From Blastocatellia bacterium (lineage in GTDB: Bacteria > Acidobacteriota > Blastocatellia > HR10): DNA of 64,000 nucleotides. The translations under genes and the position numbers were made by a program. Positions within the stretch are counted from its first letter, which is position 1. Each line of letters begins with the position of its first letter. A model generated the notes under the pieces. The model was not told where the DNA came from. It saw only the letters and a list, made by a program, of their open reading frames with translations, and did no database searches. Below, piece after piece: positions 1-8,974 of the stretch. The stretch is from the NCBI GenBank assembly GCA_025055075.1, contig JANWYV010000033.1, positions 1 to 64,000 on the forward strand, written 5' to 3'.

Positions 1-778
1 CGCGCAGCCCGACCTGCTCGGGCGTTCGGAGTTCCGCTAATCCCAAGCGCGCGATCGTGCGATTCTCTCCCACAAGCGGCGCGACGTCGGCGATCGTGCC
101 GATGGCCGCCAGCGGCAGCAAGTGCACCAACTGCGCGCTCCGGTTGCTTCGCGCAAGGAGCGCCTGCGCGAGTTTCAACGCCACTCCTACGCCCGCCAAG
201 TTCTTCTCAGGATAAGCGCAATCGGGACGTTTCGGATTCAACACGGCTACCGCGCGCGGCAGTTCCGCTTCGGGGAGATGGTGATCGGTCACAATGGTCT
301 CCATGCCAAGAGCCTTCGCCCGCTCGACGACCTCATGGGCGCGAATCCCACAATCCACGCTGATGAGCAAGCGTCCGCCGCGAGCGGCGAGCGCCTCAAT
401 GGCTTCGGCATGCATCCCGTATCCTTCGCGCAATCGTTCGGGGACGTAGGAGAAGACGCGAGCGCCCAGCCAGGTGAGCGCCTTTTGAAGGAGGACCACA
501 CTCGTCACGCCGTCCACATCGTAATCGCCGTAGATGACGATGGGTTCCTCGCGCGCGAGAGCGCGCCAAATGCGCTCGACCGCCTCGTTCATGCCCGCCA
601 TGCAGTAGGGATCGTGTAGATCGTCAAGCCGTGGCCTGAGAAAACGTTCAGCAGCTTCTGGCGTCGTCACCCCGCGCGCGCTCAGAAGTCGAGCGATGGC
701 GCGAGGAAGTCCAAGTTCCCGACTGAGCGTCGCCGCCACACCCTCCTCGTACGCGCGCCATACCCATCGGCAATTCAT
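1..778 (-). CDS. recJ: Single-stranded-DNA-specific exonuclease RecJ (N-terminal part)
   Basis: This is the first ~259 codons of RecJ, the 5'-3' ssDNA exonuclease used in recombination and mismatch repair. The C-terminus lies beyond the left edge of the window. Visible DHH-phosphoesterase motifs are YGDYDVDG at residues 83-90, VDCG at 141-144 and the DHH triad at 165-167, followed by a NPK segment. These are the manganese-binding motifs of the family. The ATG at 778 is preceded by GGGAGG at a good distance, and the residues before the first motif have the usual length for RecJ. The M1-like gene (stop at 873) precedes it in the same direction with a ~95-bp gap, so the two may be co-transcribed. 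Nothing abnormal is visible in the part present. Confidence 0.93.
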   Translation of the reverse strand, partial: MNCRWVWRAYEEGVAATLSRELGLPRAIARLLSARGVTTPEAAERFLRPRLDDLHDPYCMAGMNEAVERIWRALAREEPIVIYGDYDVDGVTSVVLLQKALTWLGARVFSYVPERLREGYGMHAEAIEALAARGGRLLISVDCGIRAHEVVERAKALGMETIVTDHHLPEAELPRAVAVLNPKRPDCAYPEKNLAGVGVALKLAQALLARSNRSAQLVHLLPLAAIGTIADVAPLVGENRTIARLGLAELRTPEQVGLR

Positions 779-872
779 GCGACCGCCTCCCACACTGCTT
801 GATCTCCCCCACCCTCATTCGGGGCCATTGTACCGCATTCCTCACCTGCGGAAGAAGGCGCGTGCTCGGCGT

Positions 873-3095
873 TCATCGGCTGGCGCGCGTGCGAGCCGGC
901 GCATAGGGGTGATTCAAGTAGTGGCGGGCTAGGTCTTGAGCGCCGTTGTAATCGTCCTTGGTCTCCAGCGCCTTTTGGTATTCGGCGACGGCGCGCTCCC
1001 GTTCTCCGAGGGCATCATAGCAGTTCCCGCGGTAGATGTGGCTCCAGACGACGATCCAGGGCGGACGCTTATCTCCATTGAGGGCATCGGTGAACGCGTC
1101 GAGCGCCCGTTGGAAATTCCGCTGCTCGAAGTACAGCAACCCCAGGTTGTAATGCGCCCATGAACTGAGCGCGTCCAGCTCCAAGGCCGCTCGGAATTGT
1201 TGCTCCGCTTCCGGATATTCGCGATTCTTGAGGTGCTCGATCCCTCGCCGGACGACAACGGCGATGCGAACCGCATCCGTGAGGTGGAGGATCTGAAAAT
1301 CCGGATCCACGACGATCTCGCGCGGGAGCGTCTCGGAGGGGATCTCGAAACTCGCCTCCGTTCCTTTCATGGGAATCGTGATCCGCTCGGTGCGATCCCC
1401 CTCGGCGCGCAAGAGCAGATCCACGGGCATGTCGAACAGCTCGAGCGTTTGCTTGACGGTCCCGCGCGCCTTAAAGCGCCCATCGCGCGTGCGCAAGATC
1501 GTGTACTCGACGCGGAATTCCGGCACGCCCGTCGAATCCACCCAGAGGCCGAAGAAGCTGCGCAGGCTGCGTCCGGCGACTCGGCCCGCCAGTTCCTCGA
1601 AATCGGCGATGCTCGCGTTCTTACCGGCATAGGTCTGATAGAAGGTCTTCAGCAGGGCGAAGAACTTCTCATCGCCGAGCACCGCACGGAGCATGCGGAA
1701 CACAAAGGCGCCTTTGTCATACACAATGGCTCGATAGCTCGGCGAGAGATCATACAGCTCGCGCGGAGCGCGCGCGATCGAGGTCGCCGATTCGAAGGCC
1801 AAGGCGCGCTCGAGGACTTCGCGAACCGCTTGCTCGTACTCGGCGCGCGATCCTGCGAATTCGCGAAATAGGAGGGCGCTGTATTGCGCGAGCCCTTGCG
1901 AGATCCAAGCGTCGTCGAAGTTCCTCACAGCGACAGCTTGTCCCCACCATTGAAAGGCGACCTCGCGCGCCAGGCGTCCCACGTCGAGGGTGCGATCGCC
2001 AGTCAGCACGCGCGGCGCCAGGAAGAGCGTCCCCGGGCCGACGTAATACTCCAGGGACTCGTCATCAATCTCGACCACGCGCAGGCGGTCGCCGAAGGCA
2101 TACGGACCGAACCGAGATTGATAGACCTCGAGCATGCGCCCGATGGGATCGGCCAGGGATTCCATGCGTCCTTCGTCGCCGGGCTTCATGAACAGTTCGA
2201 TGGTGAAGCCTCCGGGAGTGCGCACTTCTTTGGTGATGTACTTCGAGAAGGCGAACGAACCTGCCAGCACCGGTTGCGCCGAGACAAGCGTATACGCAAC
2301 CCGAGGCGTTCGCGGCGAAGGCGCTTCCGCCGGTTCAGCCGGACGTCGCGCTCCCCGTGGGGGAGCGGGCGTCGGCCGTTCCACCACCGGTTGCGCTTGA
2401 AGTGGCCGCTCGCTGTAGCCGGCCAGGATCATCCCTTGCGGCACTCGCACCGTGATCTCATAGCTCGCGCGATCAGCCGCATATTCGTGGAAGGGAAGCC
2501 AGCGCGCGGCGTAGAAGAGATAGCCGCCTTCCGGACCAATATATGCCAATCGCCGATCAGGGATCGGTCCTCCTTCCGGCCCGCGGAGCGCCCCCGCGTA
2601 TTCGAAAAGGAGCGTGAGCTGCGTCCCAGCTTCGACCGTCTTTCCCAAGTCAACACGCACGTTGAGTTGATCGAACCGATCTTGGAGGAACGTGAGCGTT
2701 TCGTTCGTCTCGACATTCTGCACGCGCGAGACAATAAGGGAACCGTTCAACTCCAACACGACCGAACGGGTGGCCGCCCCCACGCGCAGCGTGATGAGTG
2801 AGCGAGCCGTGAGCGAGGACTCGGTCGGATTCACATCCGCTTCAACCTTGTAATGCACCACGTCTAGCGCGGGAAGAGGCTGAGGTGAGCCCGTGGGTGC
2901 CACTGGGGAATCTTGGCCAAACGCCAGCCGCACCTCGGCGAAGCCGAGAAAGACGAGGAGCGCGATCCCAAGTTTCCGACGGACGCGCTGCCAGCTATTG
3001 GATTCGGGACGGAGACGTGCGTATGGATGTCCTCCAATCCGGCTTTTCGTCCACATCGCGCCTGATTGTACCATCTCTTCGCTCGCTGAAGCCAT
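873..3095 (-). CDS. M1-peptidase-like exported protein without zinc site, with C-terminal TPR
   Basis: This 740-residue protein has the M1 (gluzincin aminopeptidase) layout: a beta-rich N-terminal domain (about 75-235), a Pro-rich insert (about 238-264), a peptidase-like domain (about 300-520), and tetratricopeptide repeats in the last ~130 residues. The family's HExxH plus distal Glu is destroyed. The aligned positions read REVAF (377-381) before QWWG, and WISQG has Gln400 where the third zinc ligand Glu should be. It is therefore probably catalytically dead and may bind peptides or act as a scaffold. A hydrophobic stretch at ~42-60 ending near AFG-Q suggests a signal peptide. Since that is far from Met1, Met8 (3074) or Met14 (3056) may be the true start. 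It begins 15 bp after the ABC permease stop, so it likely belongs to that transcript. Confidence 0.8.
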   Translation of the reverse strand: MASASEEMVQSGAMWTKSRIGGHPYARLRPESNSWQRVRRKLGIALLVFLGFAEVRLAFGQDSPVAPTGSPQPLPALDVVHYKVEADVNPTESSLTARSLITLRVGAATRSVVLELNGSLIVSRVQNVETNETLTFLQDRFDQLNVRVDLGKTVEAGTQLTLLFEYAGALRGPEGGPIPDRRLAYIGPEGGYLFYAARWLPFHEYAADRASYEITVRVPQGMILAGYSERPLQAQPVVERPTPAPPRGARRPAEPAEAPSPRTPRVAYTLVSAQPVLAGSFAFSKYITKEVRTPGGFTIELFMKPGDEGRMESLADPIGRMLEVYQSRFGPYAFGDRLRVVEIDDESLEYYVGPGTLFLAPRVLTGDRTLDVGRLAREVAFQWWGQAVAVRNFDDAWISQGLAQYSALLFREFAGSRAEYEQAVREVLERALAFESATSIARAPRELYDLSPSYRAIVYDKGAFVFRMLRAVLGDEKFFALLKTFYQTYAGKNASIADFEELAGRVAGRSLRSFFGLWVDSTGVPEFRVEYTILRTRDGRFKARGTVKQTLELFDMPVDLLLRAEGDRTERITIPMKGTEASFEIPSETLPREIVVDPDFQILHLTDAVRIAVVVRRGIEHLKNREYPEAEQQFRAALELDALSSWAHYNLGLLYFEQRNFQRALDAFTDALNGDKRPPWIVVWSHIYRGNCYDALGERERAVAEYQKALETKDDYNGAQDLARHYLNHPYAPARTRASR

Positions 3096-3110
3096 TGTGG
3101 AGAAGATGGC

Positions 3111-3908
3111 TCACTGCATCGTCAGACGGCCGAGTAACCCGCGCTCGCGCGCCAGATCGAACATGCGCACGAGCAGCCAGATGCCGAACGCCAGATAAAG
3201 GACGTTCAAGCCGAGCGCCCACCCGAAGTGGTCCCAGCGAAATGTCCCCGAGCGCAGGACCTCGCGCATGCCCTCGAAGACATACGTGCACGGGATTGCT
3301 CGCGCGATCGCCTGCAGACTCGGCGGGAGGACGCTGACCGGATAGAAGACGGCAGCGAAAGGTTGGATGAGGAAGGGAACAGCCCAGGCGAGCGCTTCCG
3401 CGGCTTGTCCGAACCGCAGAATGATGGCCGTTGTGATGATGCCCAGGGCCAATCCCAAGATCAGCAAGTTCGCCATGAACGGAATGAGGGCGAAGCCCAT
3501 CTCGAAGAGATCGAAGCGATACAACGCCCACGCGAGAGCCGCCAGGGACACGAGCGTCACGCCGACGCGCACCAGCCCAAAGAGGAAGGTCGCCGCGATG
3601 TATTCGCTCAGCCGAACGGGCGCGCAGAAGATGTTGAGCAGATTCCGCACCCACACGTCTTCGAGGAACGAGAGCGTGATCCCTTGCTGCGCGCGATAGA
3701 GCACATCCCAGAGGATCATCGCCCCGATCAGAAACATGACCAAGCGCGGCACCGCTCCTTCCCCCACGCGCTGCAGAAAGAGGGTCACGTAGCCCCACAG
3801 CAACAGCTCCATCGTCGGCCAAAACCACACCTCCACCAATCGGATGACGCTTCGCCGATAGACGAAGACGTATCGGAGCACCAGAATGCCCACGCGCCGC
3901 AAGTTCAT
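3111..3908 (-). CDS. ABC-2 type transporter permease
   Basis: A 265-residue integral membrane protein with about six hydrophobic segments, of the ABC-2 export family (DrrB/NodJ-like). It should form the membrane channel for the ATPase encoded just upstream. The frame is open further upstream, but the ATG at 3908 overlaps the ATPase stop as ATGA, which indicates translational coupling, and the protein then starts MNLRRVGI just before the first membrane segment. A conserved-looking Pro-containing stretch (FYPVSVLPP) precedes the last membrane segments, as in other ABC-2 permeases. The substrate cannot be told from sequence; candidates are polysaccharide, lipid or drug export. Confidence 0.85.
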   Translation of the reverse strand: MNLRRVGILVLRYVFVYRRSVIRLVEVWFWPTMELLLWGYVTLFLQRVGEGAVPRLVMFLIGAMILWDVLYRAQQGITLSFLEDVWVRNLLNIFCAPVRLSEYIAATFLFGLVRVGVTLVSLAALAWALYRFDLFEMGFALIPFMANLLILGLALGIITTAIILRFGQAAEALAWAVPFLIQPFAAVFYPVSVLPPSLQAIARAIPCTYVFEGMREVLRSGTFRWDHFGWALGLNVLYLAFGIWLLVRMFDLARERGLLGRLTMQ

Positions 3909-4669
3909 CGGTCTTCTTGCCCGACGAGGATCTCGCCGCTTCGCGCGATCCGGATGAAGACTTCTTCCAGCGTCCGCGTGCGGAAGTGCCGCAGAATCTC
4001 TCGCGGAGGCCCTTCGGCGATGATGCGTCCGCGGTGGAGGAAGAGGATACGGTCGCACACCTCCTCGATATCCCGCATGTTGTGCGACGTGTAGAGCATG
4101 GCGATCTGTCGTTCGCGCTGGATCTGGCGGAGCAAGCGTCGCACTTTATCGGCGATGTTGGGATCGAGACTGGCCGTCGGTTCGTCCAAAAGCAGGAGCT
4201 CCGGATCGTTGAGCAGTGCCTTGCAGAGGTTCACGCGCGTCATCTCGCCGCTGGAGAGACGTCCCGTGCGCGCATCCCGAAGATGGGCGATCTCCAGAAG
4301 GTCGAGCACCTCAGCGATGCGCTCCTCGGCACGCGGCACAGCGTAGAGTTGGGCGAAGAGCCACAAGTTCTCCCAGACCGTGAGATTCGGCGGCAGGTTC
4401 ACACCGACTGAGGAGAAGTTCATCCGGCGGAGGATTTCGATCCGATGGTGTTCGAGGTCCTGGCCGAAGATCTCGATGCGACCCGAGGTGGGGCGGATGA
4501 GACCGAGGATGAGTTGCAACGTCGTCGTCTTTCCCGCGCCATTGGCTCCCAATAGCCCGACGATCTCTCCACGCGAGATCGCGAAGCTCACGTGATCCAC
4601 TGCGACGATTCCATCGAACTCCTTCGTCAGCTCGTGCACGCGCAAGACGACAGCGTCCGATTGGCGCAT
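3905..4669 (-). CDS. ABC transporter ATP-binding protein (ABC-2 exporter)
   Basis: A 254-residue ABC ATPase. Walker A is GANGAGKT (41-48), the signature is LSSGEMTR, Walker B is LLLLDEPTASLDP, and the H-loop is in YTSHNMRD. It powers the permease encoded by the overlapping downstream gene. The open frame runs far upstream, but those extra residues overlap the divergent gene and its promoter near 4756-4807 and look unlike protein. ATG 4669 (MRQSDAVV) is chosen, and ATG 4696 (MLRWYLW) is an equally possible start nine codons earlier. Neither has a clear ribosome binding site. The pair resembles DrrAB/CcmA-type exporters; the substrate is unknown. Confidence 0.88.
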   Translation of the reverse strand: MRQSDAVVLRVHELTKEFDGIVAVDHVSFAISRGEIVGLLGANGAGKTTTLQLILGLIRPTSGRIEIFGQDLEHHRIEILRRMNFSSVGVNLPPNLTVWENLWLFAQLYAVPRAEERIAEVLDLLEIAHLRDARTGRLSSGEMTRVNLCKALLNDPELLLLDEPTASLDPNIADKVRRLLRQIQRERQIAMLYTSHNMRDIEEVCDRILFLHRGRIIAEGPPREILRHFRTRTLEEVFIRIARSGEILVGQEDR

Positions 4670-4755
4670 AACGCGCCAAAGATACCAGCGGAGCATTTCG
4701 TGGGGCAAGAGAACCGCATTCTGCGTCTTCGACGCGAGGACCTCTGGCGGATCGG

Positions 4756-4784
4756 TTGCTGCCCCGTCGCAAGGGGAGTATAAT
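4756..4784 (+). promoter_or_regulatory. Sigma-70-type promoter for the 4807 gene
   Basis: TTGCTG (4756-4761), a 17-bp spacer and a perfect TATAAT (4779-4784). The transcript would start near 4791, just before a GGAG (4795-4798) and the ATG at 4807. This is one of the closest consensus matches in the window. Confidence 0.6.
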
Positions 4785-4806
4785 CTGGCTCGCCGGAGCG
4801 AAAGCG

Positions 4807-5247
4807 ATGGAGCGCTCGAGTCGCACGAAGGAGCTTCTGGATCGCGTCGAGCGAATGGTGGAAGAGGATCCGCAAGTGCTCGTCCCCGTGCGCAAGCTCT
4901 GGATGCGCCTTCAACAGGAGTGTCCATGGATGGCTCCGCCCACGTTCGCCGAGTTCCTCGCGCTGTTGCGCGAAGACGAACGGTTCGAATATTGGTCGCT
5001 CGGGGAGCGCTCGGAAGAGGAGTTTCCAACCCGAAGGGGACCGTGGTCCGCGCGCGAGGCCGCGGCATACGAATGCGGGCCGCGCGTCAAACTGCGGCGC
5101 ATCCCGGTGACGGAAGCGCTCCTCATTCAAATCCTCCGCCATCACATCCAGGGATTGCTCGAGATCCTGCAGGGATCCGCCAAGGCGTTCACTCCACGGT
5201 CACCGATTTCGCCAGATGGCGGGGCTGATCCACATCGCACCCCTTGA
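4807..5247 (+). CDS. Hypothetical small protein
   Basis: A 146-residue, mostly alpha-helical, charged protein that I do not recognise. The start at 4807 follows GGAG with an 8-nt gap and lies just downstream of a near-consensus promoter, which supports a real gene. An in-frame upstream ATG at 4756 falls inside the promoter and is unlikely. The middle (residues ~20-85) could form a small helical or winged-helix-like domain. A second helical part follows (about 98-125). The 3' end overlaps the end of glmS on the other strand by ~59 bp (tail to tail), so the last ~19 codons may be poorly conserved. It is divergently arranged with the ABC ATPase. No function is proposed. Confidence 0.6.
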   Translation: MERSSRTKELLDRVERMVEEDPQVLVPVRKLWMRLQQECPWMAPPTFAEFLALLREDERFEYWSLGERSEEEFPTRRGPWSAREAAAYECGPRVKLRRIPVTEALLIQILRHHIQGLLEILQGSAKAFTPRSPISPDGGADPHRTP

Positions 5248-7069
5248 GGACGGCCGTGTGATAGGCGAGGAGTTGAAGGGGAACGGTAGCGAGGATGGGG
5301 AGGAGCCAGTAGCTCGTGGTCGGAATCTCCAGCAAATCGTCGGCGACCTGGCGAACTTCCACATCGCCCTCAGTGACGATCCCGAGGACGCGTCCCTCGC
5401 GCGCCTTCGCCTCGATGATATTGGCCAGCGTCTTCTCGTAGAGAAGCTGCGAGAGCGGCGATTCCGGATCGCGCGCGTTGATCACGACGATGGGGAGATG
5501 CGCTTCGATGAGAGCGTTCGGTCCATGTTTCAACTCCCCGGCCGGATACCCTTCGGCGTACAGATAGGCCAATTCTTTCAGCAGCAAGGCTCCTTCCAAG
5601 GCGATCGGATAAAAGAGGCCGCGTCCCAAGAAAAACGCCGCGGGCACGCGGGCGAATGATCGGGCGAGTTCCCGAATCGCATCGTCCTTGGCGAGCACGC
5701 GCTCGAGCTGCTCCGGGATCAGCCATGCCTCGCGGACCAGTCGCTCTCGATACTCGGTCGTGAGCGTTCCACGCTGCTCGGCCAAATAGATGGCCAACAG
5801 ATACAACGCCATCAGCTCGGCGGTGAAGGCTTTCGTCGAAGCGACGCCGATCTCTGGCCCAGCTTGTAGGAAGATCGTGCCGTTGGCCTCGCGCGTGAGC
5901 GTCGCGCCGCGCACGTTGCAGATGGCGAGTACCGGAGCCCCTCGACGTCGTGCCTCCCGAACGGCAGCCAACGTATCGGCCGTCTCCCCAGACTGACTCA
6001 GGGCGACCACCAGCGTCCCCTCCTCGAGGATCGGATCGCGATACCGGAATTCGCTTGAATAGTCCACCTCCGTCGGCACGCGCGCCAGATGTTCGATCAG
6101 GAACTCTCCCGCCAAAGCTGCATGCCAACTCCCTCCACATCCGACGAGCCGAATGGTGCGAATCTGCCGGATCTGTTCCTCCGTCATCTCCAGCTCTTCG
6201 AAGTGGACGCTTCGTCCTTCCGGAGACGTGTGTGCTTTGAGCAATTCGCGGAGCGCTCGGGGCTGTTCGTAAATCTCCTTGAGCATGAAGTTCGGGAACC
6301 CCCCCTTCTCGACGAGGATGGGCTCCCATCCGATGCGCTCCAAGCGAGGCGTCACCGCATTCCCCTCCCAATCGCTGACGCGCACTCCCCGTCGCGTGAG
6401 GACAGCGATCTGCCCATCTTCCAGGAAGAAGACGTCTCGCGTGTAATAGAGGAGGGCCAGCACATCCGAGGCGACGAAGTACTCTTCGTGGCCAAGGCCG
6501 ATCACCACCGGGGGTCCTTGTCGAACAGCGACGATCGTCTCCGGCACATCCGCCGAGATGATGGCCATAGCGAAGACTCCAGTCATCTCGCGCACGGCCG
6601 CGCGAACAGCTTTCTCCAAACTGACTTCGGGATCGAGCGCGCGCGTCGTCGGCTCCTGCAGGTATTTCTCGATCAGGTGGGCGATGACCTCCGTGTCCGT
6701 CTCCGTCCGAAACGTGTGTCCCTCTTCGGCGAGCTGATGCTTCAGAGCGAGGTAATTCTCCACGATGCCATTATGAACGACGGCCAAGCGCCCGGAGCAA
6801 TCACAATGCGGATGCGCGTTCTCCGCCGTCGGTCGTCCGTGAGTGGCCCAGCGCGTGTGTCCGATCCCATAGGTGCCGTCGAGCGGCTGCAGACGGATCA
6901 GTTCTTCTAGCTGTCGCAGCTTACCCGCCGCGCGACGCACCTCCAAACGGCCTTCATCCACGACGGCTAATCCGGCGGAGTCATAGCCGCGATATTCCAA
7001 CCGCCGCAAGCCGTGCAACAAGATGGGGATGATCTGCCGTGGTCCGACGTATCCGATGATCCCCGACAT
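5189..7069 (-). CDS. glmS: Glutamine--fructose-6-phosphate aminotransferase with Ser at the Cys1 position
   Basis: GlmS (626 aa) makes glucosamine-6-P from fructose-6-P and glutamine, the first step to UDP-GlcNAc for peptidoglycan and LPS. It is full length. The N-terminal Ntn glutaminase domain has HTRWATHG, NGIVENY and TDTEVIAHL. The two SIS isomerase domains have SQSGETADT, STKAFTAEL and KELAYLYAEGYPAGELKHGP. The C-terminus matches the family (DVDQPRHLAKSVTVE). The second codon is TCG (Ser). In the family this is Cys, which becomes the N-terminal nucleophile after Met removal. Ser would be expected to weaken or abolish glutamine hydrolysis, leaving ammonia-dependent or Ser-nucleophile activity. 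TCG is two changes from either Cys codon, which argues against a single read error. It starts 3 nt after the glmU stop (operon). Confidence 0.95.
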   Translation of the reverse strand: MSGIIGYVGPRQIIPILLHGLRRLEYRGYDSAGLAVVDEGRLEVRRAAGKLRQLEELIRLQPLDGTYGIGHTRWATHGRPTAENAHPHCDCSGRLAVVHNGIVENYLALKHQLAEEGHTFRTETDTEVIAHLIEKYLQEPTTRALDPEVSLEKAVRAAVREMTGVFAMAIISADVPETIVAVRQGPPVVIGLGHEEYFVASDVLALLYYTRDVFFLEDGQIAVLTRRGVRVSDWEGNAVTPRLERIGWEPILVEKGGFPNFMLKEIYEQPRALRELLKAHTSPEGRSVHFEELEMTEEQIRQIRTIRLVGCGGSWHAALAGEFLIEHLARVPTEVDYSSEFRYRDPILEEGTLVVALSQSGETADTLAAVREARRRGAPVLAICNVRGATLTREANGTIFLQAGPEIGVASTKAFTAELMALYLLAIYLAEQRGTLTTEYRERLVREAWLIPEQLERVLAKDDAIRELARSFARVPAAFFLGRGLFYPIALEGALLLKELAYLYAEGYPAGELKHGPNALIEAHLPIVVINARDPESPLSQLLYEKTLANIIEAKAREGRVLGIVTEGDVEVRQVADDLLEIPTTSYWLLPILATVPLQLLAYHTAVLKGCDVDQPRHLAKSVTVE

Positions 7070-7072
7070 CGT

Positions 7073-8581
7073 TCAATCCGCAGGAAGGGAAGCCGATGGT
7101 TCGGGGGCGCTCTCCTCCTCTACCTTCTTCTTCTCCACGGCTGGGACTCCCACGACCAACGTGCGCTCGGGCACATCGCGAATGACCACTGCCCCCGCTC
7201 CCGTCATCGCCCCGCGCCCCACTCGCACAGGGGCCACGAGCATCGTATCGCTCCCCAACTTCACATCGTCTTCGATGATCGTCGGATGCTTCCGTTTCCC
7301 ATCGTAATTGCAGGTGATCGTGCCCGCCCCAACGTTCACTCGCTCCCCCACGGTCGCATCCCCCAAGTATGCCAAATGCATCGCCTTGCTTCGTCGTCCG
7401 ATGCGCGATTTCTTCACCTCGACGAAATTGCCGATGGCCACCTCATCGGCCAGTTCCACCTCGCCTCGCAAGTGGGCGAACGGCCCAATCCGCACGTCGT
7501 TGCCGATTCGGCTCCCTTGGATCACCGTGAAATTCCGAACGATGACGCGATCTCCGAGCTGCGAATCCACGATCCGTGTCCAAGCATGAACCTCGCAGGC
7601 TTCCCCGAGACGCGTCTCCCCCTCCAGGTGCACGTAGGGATGCAGGACGGTATCCGCTCCAATGACGACATCGGCATCAATCCATGTCGTGTTCGGATCG
7701 CGGATCGTCACCCCCTCGCGCATCCATCGCGCGCAGATCTCTCGTCGCAGCTCGGCTTCGAGTCGCGCCAAGTCCTCTCGCGTGTTGACGCCCAAGAGTT
7801 CCTCCGGATGCTCGCTCTCGATCGCTCGAACGCGATACCCGATGCTCGTGAGCACGCCCACGACGTCCGTCAGATAGTATTCCCCCTTTCGATTCTCCGG
7901 TCTCAATCGCCGCAGCGCTCCAAGGAGGGGTTTCGGATCGAAGCAGTAGAGTCCCGCATTGACCTCCTGAATCGCGCGCTCTTCAGGTCGCGCCTCCGTC
8001 TCCTCGACGATTCGCACGACCTCACCCTGAGCATCTCGCACGATTCGTCCGTATCCGGTCGGATCCTCCAGCCGCAACGTCATGAGCGTCGCCACGGCAC
8101 GTCCCTCAAGGTGCGCCGCGACGAGCCGCGCGATCGTCTCCGATCGCACCCGCGGCATATCGCCGTAAAGGAGCACCAGCGGTTCCCGCCAGACCGGGGC
8201 CTCTTCCCATTTCTCCCATTGTTCAAGCGCCTCGCTCTCAGCGACGGCGGTGGGAGCGTGAGGCGGCCCTTCTTCAGCGCCCAGCGTTTCCAGCGCCATC
8301 AGGGCGGCATGCCCCGTCCCCAACGGCTCATGCTGAAGGGCGAACAAAAGGCGCGGGCTCGGCTCGCCGGCGTTTCGCGCGACTTCTCGCTCTACGATGC
8401 GCCGCACGTCCTCCGCCTGATGCCCAATGACGACGATCAAGCGGGATGGGTGAGCGCCCAGCGCCGCTCGTACCACGTGAGCGATGAGCGGACGCCCAGC
8501 CAGTTCGTGCAAGACCTTCGCCCGCCGAGACCGCATTCGCGTCCCTAATCCCGCCGCAAGGATCACCACATTCGGCCTCAT
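7073..8581 (-). CDS. glmU: Bifunctional GlmU: GlcNAc-1-P uridyltransferase / GlcN-1-P acetyltransferase
   Basis: A 502-residue bifunctional enzyme that makes UDP-GlcNAc. The N-terminal pyrophosphorylase domain opens with LAAGLGTRM and a Lys in RAKVLHELAG. It contains YGDMPRV and GEYYLTDVV. The C-terminal left-handed beta-helix acetyltransferase has the hexapeptide repeats and the active-site region KAMHLAYLGDA followed by NYDGKRKH. A charged tail (about the last 25 residues) is longer than in E. coli GlmU. The ATG at 8581 is preceded by AAGGAG (8593-8588). With glmS 3 nt downstream, this is a two-gene amino-sugar operon. Confidence 0.95.
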   Translation of the reverse strand: MRPNVVILAAGLGTRMRSRRAKVLHELAGRPLIAHVVRAALGAHPSRLIVVIGHQAEDVRRIVEREVARNAGEPSPRLLFALQHEPLGTGHAALMALETLGAEEGPPHAPTAVAESEALEQWEKWEEAPVWREPLVLLYGDMPRVRSETIARLVAAHLEGRAVATLMTLRLEDPTGYGRIVRDAQGEVVRIVEETEARPEERAIQEVNAGLYCFDPKPLLGALRRLRPENRKGEYYLTDVVGVLTSIGYRVRAIESEHPEELLGVNTREDLARLEAELRREICARWMREGVTIRDPNTTWIDADVVIGADTVLHPYVHLEGETRLGEACEVHAWTRIVDSQLGDRVIVRNFTVIQGSRIGNDVRIGPFAHLRGEVELADEVAIGNFVEVKKSRIGRRSKAMHLAYLGDATVGERVNVGAGTITCNYDGKRKHPTIIEDDVKLGSDTMLVAPVRVGRGAMTGAGAVVIRDVPERTLVVGVPAVEKKKVEEESAPEPSASLPAD

Positions 8582-8602
8582 ATGCGCTCTCCTTAGGGGG
8601 CT

Positions 8603-8631
8603 AAGGTATCATACCCCTTTGCTCCGGGCAA
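8603..8631 (-). promoter_or_regulatory. Candidate promoter of glmU-glmS
   Basis: Reading leftwards: TTGCCC (8631-8626), 17 bp, then an extended -10 TGA-TACCTT (hexamer 8608-8603). An alternative -10, TATGAT, lies at 8613-8608. Either puts the transcript start within ~25 nt of the ATG, just ahead of the AAGGAG ribosome binding site. Confidence 0.42.
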
Positions 8632-8671
8632 ACCCGTCTCTCGCCGTCATCCCAGATTCGGGAGCTATGTG

Positions 8672-8775
8672 CCCCTTCGGTTGAGAGCGTTCGGGACGGC
8701 GACATAGCGGGTAGTCGTGGAGAGGTGTCGGCGTGTACCCCTTTGGTTGGGGGCATTCAGGAGTTCCGACTATAG
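8672..8775 (+). repeat. Imperfect direct repeat, two copies 66 bp apart
   Basis: Copy 1 starts at 8672 (CCCCTTCGGTTGAGAGCGTT) and copy 2 at 8738 (CCCCTTTGGTTGGGGGCATT). The resemblance extends for about 38 bp (to a shared ATAG) and then fades. The offset is exactly 66 bp. Between copies the sequence is unrelated. Confidence 0.6.
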
Positions 8776-8974
8776 GTGGCTCGCCGCAAACAGCAGGCGG
8801 GCTCCAATCTCGCCTATCGCCCTCGATGTAGGCGCTGAACACGTAGTGTTCTGGGCGCTGCTTGCCCGGCTCAAGTGAGGCGCTCAACGAGTGCGCGCCA
8901 AGATCAAAAAGGCGTGGATGCGCAGATGAAGCGCTGGAATGGGCGCCCGTTGATCGGCGTGCCTTAGTCGAGCA

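Noticed and set aside
1884-2801. 305-codon frame opposite the M1-like gene
   Set aside because: It is the antisense of a clear protein-coding frame, rich in Arg/His/Arg-Ser as expected of shadows.
7070-7072. glmS ribozyme/riboswitch
   Set aside because: Only 3 bp separate glmU and glmS, leaving no space for a ribozyme, and the glmU leader is ~16 nt.
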